In this document: positions 1 to 5,130 of the stretch, one piece after another
Layout: each line of letters starts with the position of its first letter
How positions within the stretch are numbered: position 1 is the stretch's first letter
Origin: an uncultured Microbacteriaceae bacterium
GTDB taxonomy: Bacteria > Actinomycetota > Actinomycetes > Actinomycetales > Microbacteriaceae
Direction of reading: 5' to 3'
DNA length: 9,356 bases
Assembly (NCBI GenBank): GCA_946481135.1
Contig: CAMLMQ010000114.1
Coordinates: forward strand, 1-9,356
The notes under the pieces: generated by a model
The model's input: the letters and a program-made list of their open reading frames with translations, nothing else
Database searches by the model: none
Told to the model about the DNA's origin: nothing
Made by a program: the position numbers and the translations under genes

Positions 1-1
1 G

Positions 2-781
2 CGCGACATCACGGGCACGGTCGAGGCGATCCCGCTCATCGCGTCGAGCATCATGAGCAAGAAGATCGCCGAGGGCACCGCGTCGCTTGTGCTCGACGTC
101 AAGCACGGGTCGGGCGCGTTCATGCAGGAGCCGGCACGCGCCCGCGAACTCGCCGAGACGATGGTGCGCCTCGGCAACGACGCGGGCACGAGGACCGTCG
201 CGCTGCTCACCAACATGCACGTGCCGCTCGGTCTCGCGATCGGCAACGCCAACGAGGTGCGCGAGTCGGTCGAGGTGCTCGCCGGTGGCGGCCCCGCGGA
301 TGTCGTCGAGCTCACGGTCGCCCTCGCCCGCGAGATGCTCGCGCTCGCCGGTCAGCCCGACGCCGACGTCGACGCGGCCCTGAAGGACGGGCGGGCGATG
401 GACTCCTGGCGGGCGATGATCGCGGCGCAGGGCGGCGACCCGGATGCCGCGCTCCCGGTCGCGAAGGAGGCCGAGGTCGTGCGCGCCGACCGTGACGGCA
501 TCCTCGTGAAGCAGGAGGCGCTGCCCTTCGGCATCGCGGCGTGGCGACTCGGGGCCGGACGTGCCCGCAAGGAGGACCCCGTGCAGCACGCGGCGGGTAT
601 CGACCTGCACGCGAAGCCCGGCGAGACGGTCACCAAGGGGCAGCCGCTCTTCACCCTCTCCGCGGACGATGACGCCCGCTTCCCCCGCGCCCTCGAGGCG
701 CTCGACGGTGCCTGGGCGATCGGCGACCCGGGTTCCGCGGTCGACGACGGCGGTCCCCTGATCGCCGGCCGCGTCGACTGA
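2..781 (+). CDS. deoA: Thymidine (pyrimidine-nucleoside) phosphorylase, 3' part; 5' end outside the window
   Basis: The enzyme splits thymidine or deoxyuridine with phosphate into the base and 2-deoxyribose-1-phosphate in cytosolic pyrimidine salvage. The reading frame is open from base 2, before the first internal ATG at 53, so the gene is cut by the window edge. The window holds 259 residues of a family usually about 430-450 long. Numbering from the first complete codon, R1 (RDITGTVE), S16 and K20 (SSIMSKK) match the Arg, Ser and Lys that bind pyrimidine in the E. coli enzyme. The KHGSGAFM phosphate-site segment follows at about 34-41. The last third, with AAWRLGAGRARKEDPVQHAAGI read in two parts as AAWRLGAGRARK and EDPVQHAAGI, is the typical C-terminal PYNP domain. 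Stop is TGA at 779-781. The neighbouring add gene fits a nucleoside salvage cluster. Family assignment is firm; thymidine versus uridine preference cannot be read from this fragment. Confidence 0.95.
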   Translation, partial: RDITGTVEAIPLIASSIMSKKIAEGTASLVLDVKHGSGAFMQEPARARELAETMVRLGNDAGTRTVALLTNMHVPLGLAIGNANEVRESVEVLAGGGPADVVELTVALAREMLALAGQPDADVDAALKDGRAMDSWRAMIAAQGGDPDAALPVAKEAEVVRADRDGILVKQEALPFGIAAWRLGAGRARKEDPVQHAAGIDLHAKPGETVTKGQPLFTLSADDDARFPRALEALDGAWAIGDPGSAVDDGGPLIAGRVD

Positions 782-807
782 GGCCGGGGTACCGGGGTAC
801 CCGCCGA

Positions 808-825
808 GTCCCCCTGTTGGGGGAC
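808..825. promoter_or_regulatory. Perfect palindrome GTCCCCC-N4-GGGGGAC overlapping a possible -35 box
   Basis: Arms at 808-814 and 819-825 are exact 7-bp inverted repeats around the spacer TGTT. The right arm covers TTGGGG (817-822), which with TACCGT at 839-844 (16-bp spacer) could be a -35/-10 pair for the surface-protein gene. A palindrome on a -35 box is a common place for a repressor site. It could equally be a short hairpin terminating deoA, whose stop lies 27 bases upstream. Operator versus terminator is not decidable from sequence alone. Confidence 0.45.
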
Positions 826-844
826 CGGTGCTCGCTGCTACCGT
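817..844 (+). promoter_or_regulatory. Candidate promoter of the surface-protein gene
   Basis: TTGGGG at 817-822 and TACCGT at 839-844 are separated by 16 bases. The second fits the TAnnnT -10 pattern of high-GC actinobacteria. A transcript from here would begin near 851, giving a leader of about 110 bases that opens with the long stem-loop at 851-897. The match is moderate, and the pair could be chance in GC-rich DNA. Confidence 0.35.
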
Positions 845-850
845 GAGCGC

Positions 851-897
851 CACGTCCCCCGTCCGCGCCCGAACGCGGACGGTCCCCCGGGGACGTG
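851..897 (+). promoter_or_regulatory. Nested stem-loop in the presumed leader of the surface-protein gene
   Basis: CACGTCCCC (851-859) pairs perfectly with GGGGACGTG (889-897). Inside it, GTCCGCG (861-867) pairs perfectly with CGCGGAC (874-880) around a 6-nt loop, leaving one unpaired C on the left (860) and GGTCCCCC (881-888) unpaired on the right. The unpaired segment repeats the GTCCCCC motif, so an alternative fold against GGGGAC is possible. It may be a leader structure for the following gene, or a terminator for deoA. No match to a known riboswitch class is evident. Confidence 0.45.
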
Positions 898-947
898 ATC
901 AGGGAATCGGCGGCGGTGCCGCGGGTCGACTGATCTCCGCTGATCCC

Positions 948-952
948 GAGGA
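948..952 (+). promoter_or_regulatory. Ribosome binding site GAGGA supporting the GTG start at 962
   Basis: GAGGA lies 9 bases before the GTG at 962. This start gives a complete signal peptide, so it is preferred over internal candidates. Unlike add and the two divergent genes further on, this gene therefore has a conventional leader. Confidence 0.55.
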
Positions 953-961
953 CCCCCACCC

Positions 962-3145
962 GTGTTCAGGAAGTTCGTTGCGGCGACCGGTGTCGTCGTC
1001 CTCTCCGCCGGCCTCGCCCTCGTCGCCGCCACCCCGAGCCTCGCCGAGGGCATGCCCCCGCAACCCACCGAGGTCGCGCCTCTCGACGTGACCGAACCCG
1101 GCACCCCCGACGAGCCCGCGCTGCTCGAGGAGCTGCCGTTCGAGCCGGTACCCGGCGAACCCTCGGAGGAGACGTCCGAGGAGACGTCGGAGGAGACGCC
1201 CGAGGAGACGCCCGCCGAGCCGTCCGTCGATGACCCGGAACCGGTCGAGGAGTCCGCCGCGCGGTTCTCGCTCGCGTCGATGACGACCTTCGTCGCGGCG
1301 CCGACCGTGCAGGCGTGCGCCGTGCCGAACGCGCCGACGCATGTCACGAGCACCGCGGGTATGTACTTCGAGGACCGCACGGGCGGCTCCCACGCCCTCA
1401 CGGCGACCGGGATGGACATCGAATGGGAGGGCCCCGACCTCTCTCAGTCGAAGTCGGCCGGCTACATCCCGGTCGACGTGCCCTTCGAACAGGCCGGCTC
1501 GCCGGCGATGGACTACACGGTCGCGTCGGGTGCGAGCGCCGGGTTGAACCTCACCCTCTTCAAGGACGGCGCCTGGTTCGGCAACCTCGTGCTCGAGCCC
1601 CTCTTCCCGCAGTTCTGGATCAACAAGGCCGTGCCCGGCATGCCGGCCGGCCCGAACCCGGGGTATCAGCTCGCCTACGGCACCCTCGACGCGTTCCTGG
1701 CCGCATTCGCCGCCGCCTCGTGGGATGTCGACATCCGCGCGATCGGGTACTCCGGCGGCTCGGGGTCGGAGGGTTCCGGCACCGTGACGTCGCTCACCGT
1801 CGGCTGCGACCAGTACGTGTTCGCGACCCCGCCGCCGCCCACCAACCAGCAGTGCGCGGTGTTCACGTCGATCGTCGTCGACTCCCTGAGCGACCTCGAC
1901 CTCACCTCGTCGCGGGCCCTCGGTCACCAGGCGCTGCGATCGGGTGCCCTGCGGGTGTGGACGGATGCCGCCCCGGTTCCGGCCGTCTCGCCCGACCCGC
2001 GGAAGGCGGCCGGCTACCTCGACGTGCCCGACTTCCCGCTCACGCAGACCGGCACCGTCGGCCTCACCTGGACGGGCACCTCGCCCGCGCCGGGCGGTCA
2101 GCTCGTCGTCGACCTCGACGGCGACGGGTCGCCCGACGGCATCCTCGTCTTCGAGCCCGCCTTCTACGGGCAGAATCTCTGGCTCGCGAGCATCGCGCCC
2201 GGCTTCGACACCACGGGCGCCCCGGCCGTCGGAGGGGGCGGCGGGCCGATCAACGGCACGATCGACCAGTACCTCGCGAACTGGCCGAACGCGAAGGGTC
2301 TCGCCCTCGGCTACTCGCTCGGATCGGGAGTGACCGGCAGCGGGCTGCTGACGCTCATCGAGGCCGGCTGCTACCGGGTGACCTTCGACGCGCCGGCTGT
2401 CACGAACCAGGTCTGCACGGCCTACACCTCGATCGTCGTCGACGACCTCGCCGACCTCGACCTGTCGCAGACGCGCGCCGACGGCAACAACGAGCTCCAA
2501 GTGGGCGCTCTGCGGGTCTGGACCGGAACCGCGACGGGCTCGCCCGACCCGCGCAAGGCCGCCGGCTATCTCGACGTGCCCGACGTGCCGCTCAGTCAGG
2601 GCGGCGTCGTCGCGCTGACCTGGAGCGGCACGACCCCGCCGCCCGGCGGTCAGCTCGTCGTCGACCTCGACGGCGACGGGTCGCCCGACGGCATCCTCGT
2701 GTTCGAGCCGTCGTACTACGGGCAGAACCTGTGGCTCGCGAGCATCGCCCCCGGCTTCAACACGGTCGGCGCGCCGACGGTAGGCGGGGGCGGCGGATCC
2801 ATCAACGGCACGATCGACCAGTACCTCGCGAACTGGCCGGGTGCCCGCATCCTCGCCCTCGGCTACTCGCTGGGGTCCGGGGTCACCGGCGACGGGCTGC
2901 TGACCCTCCTCCAGGCCGGCTGCTACCAGGTGACCTTCGACAAGGGTCTGCCGACGCTCGCCGACCCGGGCGGCTCGAACGGGGGCTCCACGGGCGGGGG
3001 CTCGGCGGGCGGGCAACTCGACACCCTCGCGATCACCGGTGAGGAGGCGACGCGCCTGCTGAGCGTCTTCGGCGCCGTGCTCGCCCTCCTGGGTGCCGGC
3101 ATCGTCGCGGTCGCGGTCGCGCGGGGCCGCCGCGCCCGCGCCTGA
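962..3145 (+). CDS. Exported, LAITG-anchored surface protein with three tandem domains
   Basis: This 727-residue protein has a predicted signal peptide at 1-28 (hydrophobic stretch, cleavage after PSLA). A Glu/Pro/Thr-rich region follows (about 29-98) with four SEET/PEET units. Then come three homologous repeats, each of about 165-175 residues and bounded by two cysteines: C119-C282, C298-C470 and C485-C654. These six are the only cysteines, suggesting one disulfide per domain. Repeats 2 and 3 carry DLDGDGSPDG (384-393 and 568-577), a DxDxDGxxD calcium-loop pattern that repeat 1 lacks. Each repeat ends in a GxxDxxLAxxP-like stretch and a GYSxGSG motif. A Gly/Ser linker, LAITG (689-693), a membrane segment (about 699-720) and an RGRRARA tail form a sorting signal of the LAxTG type used by actinobacterial class E sortases. 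The function is unknown; adhesion or wall structure are guesses. No sortase gene is in the window. Confidence 0.85.
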   Translation: MFRKFVAATGVVVLSAGLALVAATPSLAEGMPPQPTEVAPLDVTEPGTPDEPALLEELPFEPVPGEPSEETSEETSEETPEETPAEPSVDDPEPVEESAARFSLASMTTFVAAPTVQACAVPNAPTHVTSTAGMYFEDRTGGSHALTATGMDIEWEGPDLSQSKSAGYIPVDVPFEQAGSPAMDYTVASGASAGLNLTLFKDGAWFGNLVLEPLFPQFWINKAVPGMPAGPNPGYQLAYGTLDAFLAAFAAASWDVDIRAIGYSGGSGSEGSGTVTSLTVGCDQYVFATPPPPTNQQCAVFTSIVVDSLSDLDLTSSRALGHQALRSGALRVWTDAAPVPAVSPDPRKAAGYLDVPDFPLTQTGTVGLTWTGTSPAPGGQLVVDLDGDGSPDGILVFEPAFYGQNLWLASIAPGFDTTGAPAVGGGGGPINGTIDQYLANWPNAKGLALGYSLGSGVTGSGLLTLIEAGCYRVTFDAPAVTNQVCTAYTSIVVDDLADLDLSQTRADGNNELQVGALRVWTGTATGSPDPRKAAGYLDVPDVPLSQGGVVALTWSGTTPPPGGQLVVDLDGDGSPDGILVFEPSYYGQNLWLASIAPGFNTVGAPTVGGGGGSINGTIDQYLANWPGARILALGYSLGSGVTGDGLLTLLQAGCYQVTFDKGLPTLADPGGSNGGSTGGGSAGGQLDTLAITGEEATRLLSVFGAVLALLGAGIVAVAVARGRRARA
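1163..1210 (+). repeat. Four 12-bp in-frame tandem units encoding (S/P)EET
   Basis: Units start at 1163, 1175, 1187 and 1199. Each is of the form TCGGAGGAGACG with one or two changes. They encode SEET-SEET-SEET-PEET in the stalk-like region after the signal peptide. Because the unit is a multiple of three, gain or loss of copies would keep the frame. Confidence 0.85.
1853..2926 (+). repeat. Internal duplication: domains 2 and 3 of the surface protein
   Basis: From 2093 the two copies lie at a constant offset of 552 bp (184 codons). Bases 2093-2148 are identical to 2645-2700 (56 bp), and 2249-2287 are identical to 2801-2839 over nearly their whole length. Upstream of that the offset is 561 bp, because repeat 2 has three extra codons in the linker before SPDPRKAAGY. 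The DNA-level identity points to a recent duplication or gene conversion of the second and third domains. The first domain is far more diverged. Confidence 0.85.
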
Positions 3146-3155
3146 GCGCGACTCG

Positions 3156-3192
3156 CGCACCCGGCTGTCGCGTCGTGCGACGGCCGGGTGCG
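3156..3192 (+). terminator. Long GC-rich stem-loop after the surface-protein gene
   Basis: CGCACCCGGC (3156-3165) pairs perfectly with GCCGGGTGCG (3183-3192). The helix continues through one G-U pair into GTCGC/GCGAC (3167-3171 with 3177-3181), giving about 16 pairs around a 5-nt loop. It begins 10 bases after the TGA of the surface gene. There is no T tract, as is usual for hairpin terminators in high-GC actinobacteria. It ends 17 bases before the add -10 box, so it separates the two transcription units and could also affect add initiation. Confidence 0.7.
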
Positions 3193-3209
3193 TCGGGCGG
3201 ATGGCGCTC

Positions 3210-3215
3210 TAGGCT
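3210..3215 (+). promoter_or_regulatory. -10 box TAGGCT of a leaderless add promoter
   Basis: TAGGCT lies exactly 6 bases before the GTG at 3222, so transcription would begin at or next to the start codon. No ribosome binding site is visible in the gap. This is the classic actinobacterial leaderless arrangement. No convincing -35 box is seen; that region is taken up by the right arm of the upstream stem-loop. Confidence 0.7.
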
Positions 3216-3221
3216 GGCACC

Positions 3222-4343
3222 GTGACGACTGACGCCGACCGCATCCTGCCCGGATCCCGCGTGCCGCTGGGGAAGCTGCCCAAGGTCTCCCTGCACGACC
3301 ATCTCGACGGCGGTCTGCGGGCGCAGACGATCCTCGACCTCGCCCCCGCGGCCGGCGTGGAGCTGCCCGCCGACACGGCCGAAGCGCTCGAGGCCTGGTT
3401 CCTCGCGTCGTGCTCGTCGGGGGAGCTCGTCGACTACCTCAAGACCTTCGACATCACGATCGCCGTCATGCAGACGGCCGAGAATCTCACGCGCATCGCC
3501 CGCGAGTTCGTCGAAGACCTCGCCAAGGACGGCGTCATCTACGGCGAGCTCCGCTGGGCGCCCGAGCAGCACCTCACGCAGGGGCTCACCCTCGACCAGG
3601 CGGTCGAGGCGGTGCAGGCCGGCATCGACGAGGGCATCGCCGCCGTCGAGGCGGGGGGCGGCTGGATCCGCGCCGGGCAGCTCATCTCCGCGATGCGGCA
3701 GAACGACCGCGGGATGGAGATCGCCGAGCTCGCGCTGCGCCACCGCGACGCCGGGGCGCACGGCTTCGACATCGCGGGCCCCGAGAAGGGGTTCCCGCCG
3801 TCGCGGTTCGCCGACGCCTTCGACCTGCTCGCGCGCGAGTGCTTCCCCGTGACGATCCACGCGGGCGAGGCGGACGGGCTGGAGAGCATCCGCAGCGCCC
3901 TCGTCGACGGCCACGCGCTGCGGCTCGGCCACGGCGTGTGCATCGCCGAGGACATCGAGCTCGAGGATGCCGACGACGACGACACGAGCCTCGTGACCCT
4001 CGGCCGCCTCGCGCAGTGGATCAAGGACCGCGGCATCCCGCTGGAGACGAGCCCCTCGTCGAACCTCCAGACCGCGGCGTTCACGGCGTGGGGTCCCGGC
4101 ATCACGGGGCACCCGTTCGACGTGCTCTACCAGCTCGGTTTCCGCGTGACGGTCAACGTCGACAACCGGCTGATGAGCGCGACGACGCTGACGCACGAGC
4201 TCGCCCTCCTCGTCGACGCGTTCGGCTACGACGCCGACGACGTCGAGACGTTCATGGTGAACGCCGCCGAGGCCGCGTTCCTGCCGCTCGAGGAGCGCGA
4301 GGAGCTCATCGAGCGGATCGTGACCGGCTTCGGTCGCGCCTGA
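3222..4343 (+). CDS. add: Adenosine deaminase
   Basis: The enzyme hydrolyses adenosine and deoxyadenosine to inosine and deoxyinosine plus ammonia in the cytosol, using a zinc-dependent TIM-barrel fold. The 373-residue product shows the metal and substrate motifs in order. H25 and H27 lie in LPKVSLHDHLDGG. H213 and the catalytic E216 lie in HAGEAD. H237 lies in LGHGVCI, and LETSPSSN follows. D314 lies in VNVDNRLMS. HDHLDGG replaces the HVHLEGT of many bacterial enzymes, and Asp-Asn replaces the usual Asp-Asp; both variants are, as I recall, normal in actinobacterial members. The GTG start is set by the -10 box 6 bases upstream. Its product inosine is a substrate for the purine nucleoside phosphorylase encoded 2.4 kb away. 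The gene is monocistronic here: a terminator lies upstream and a convergent gene downstream. Confidence 0.95.
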   Translation: MTTDADRILPGSRVPLGKLPKVSLHDHLDGGLRAQTILDLAPAAGVELPADTAEALEAWFLASCSSGELVDYLKTFDITIAVMQTAENLTRIAREFVEDLAKDGVIYGELRWAPEQHLTQGLTLDQAVEAVQAGIDEGIAAVEAGGGWIRAGQLISAMRQNDRGMEIAELALRHRDAGAHGFDIAGPEKGFPPSRFADAFDLLARECFPVTIHAGEADGLESIRSALVDGHALRLGHGVCIAEDIELEDADDDDTSLVTLGRLAQWIKDRGIPLETSPSSNLQTAAFTAWGPGITGHPFDVLYQLGFRVTVNVDNRLMSATTLTHELALLVDAFGYDADDVETFMVNAAEAAFLPLEEREELIERIVTGFGRA

Positions 4344-4346
4344 TCC

Positions 4347-4383
4347 GGTGGTCGAGGAGCGCCGACGGGCGCGTGTCGAGACC
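4347..4383. repeat. Palindromic intergenic element between convergent genes, probable bidirectional terminator
   Basis: The 39-bp gap between add and the response regulator is almost filled by this element. It reads GGTGGTCGAGGAGCG at 4347-4361 and CGTGTCGAGACC at 4372-4383. The core folds as TCGA (4352-4355), a 3-nt internal loop, GCGCC (4359-4363), loop GACG, GGCGC (4368-4372), a 3-nt internal loop and TCGA (4376-4379). From memory, elements of the form GGTGGTCGAG...CGAGACC are dispersed in many copies in Microbacteriaceae genomes, often between convergent genes. The position suggests termination for both flanking genes. No other copy is visible in this window. Confidence 0.6.
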
Positions 4384-5054
4384 TACCCCAGCTGCCACCC
4401 GGCGTCGTCGCCGACCAGCAGCGGGCGACCGGCTGCGTTGACGGCGGTGCGGATGCGGGCGAGCATGCGCGCGACGAACGATGCCGGGATGCGGATGCCG
4501 CGGCCGGCGACCGCGCGCACGAGTTCGCTCGTCGTCGCGCGTGCCCCGCGGCGCTCGACGAGCTCGCGCAGCACCTCGAACTCCAGCGATGTGAGGGGCA
4601 GCAGCTCTCCGGCGCGCCAGGCCATCCCCGCCTCGGTGTCGAGGATGAGGTCGCCCGCGACCCGGCTCGACGGGGCGAGCCCGAGACGTCGCACGACGCC
4701 CGTCAGGTGGTCGACGACCTCCTCCAGCGAGAACGGCTTCGTGAGATAGCCGTCGGCACCCGCCGCGTACGCCGCGGCGCGCTGCTCGTGCTCGGTGCGG
4801 CCGGTCACGAACACGAGGTGCGCGCGGGAGCCCGCCGCGCGCATCGCGGCGACCACGTCGGTGCCGAGACCGTCGGGCAGCATCATGTCCAGCAGCACGA
4901 TGTCGGGGCGTGACCGGTCGGCGACCGCGGCCGCAGCTGAGTGCACCGCCGTCACCTCCCATCCCTCCAGTTCGAGGGCGAGCCGCAGCACGTGCGTGAG
5001 CACCTCCTCCTCGTCGACGAGCAGGATGCGGACGGGGCGCGGAGACGGCGACAT
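4383..5054 (-). CDS. OmpR/PhoB-like response regulator, orphan
   Basis: A 223-residue two-component regulator. The receiver domain (about 7-122) has acidic pocket residues D14/E15, the phosphoacceptor D56 (IVLLDMMLPDG), T84 and K106 (LTKPF). The C-terminal half (about 130-223) follows the winged-helix pattern: LTSLEFEVLRELVERRG, then a helix SFVARMLARIRTAV. Its final wing reads VGDDAGWQL where the family has RGxGYRL, so the DNA-binding domain is divergent. The chosen ATG (5054) has GGAGAG 7 bases upstream; the in-frame ATG at 5093 would add 13 residues but lacks such a site. It lies 76 bases downstream of the mutase gene on the same strand and may be cotranscribed with it. No histidine kinase is in the window, so the signal and targets are unknown. 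Confidence 0.9.
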   Translation of the reverse strand: MSPSPRPVRILLVDEEEVLTHVLRLALELEGWEVTAVHSAAAAVADRSRPDIVLLDMMLPDGLGTDVVAAMRAAGSRAHLVFVTGRTEHEQRAAAYAAGADGYLTKPFSLEEVVDHLTGVVRRLGLAPSSRVAGDLILDTEAGMAWRAGELLPLTSLEFEVLRELVERRGARATTSELVRAVAGRGIRIPASFVARMLARIRTAVNAAGRPLLVGDDAGWQLG

Positions 5055-5130
5055 GTCCCCACTCTCCGCGAGATCGGGGACGGCTCGCGTCATCCCGCGG
5101 GAGTATCTGCCTGAACGCCCGGTGTGAGCG

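Noticed and set aside
784..802. GGTACC-rich direct repeat after deoA as a terminator
   Set aside because: The only hairpin it can form has a 2-nt loop, which is too tight. The stronger structures lie downstream.
899..3160. 753-codon open frame on the minus strand opposite the surface-protein gene
   Set aside because: Its composition is Arg/Gly/Glu/Val-rich, as expected from the complement of GC-rich coding DNA. It has no recognisable domain, while the plus strand has a signal peptide, repeats and a sorting signal.
3033..4196. 387-codon minus-strand frame opposite adenosine deaminase
   Set aside because: It is the antisense shadow of a clear adenosine deaminase and has no motif of its own.
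5055..5093. Upstream ATG at 5093 as the response-regulator start
   Set aside because: The extra 13 residues are not part of the receiver fold and there is no ribosome binding site before 5093. It remains possible if the transcript starts near a GATACT hexamer 8 bases upstream of it.
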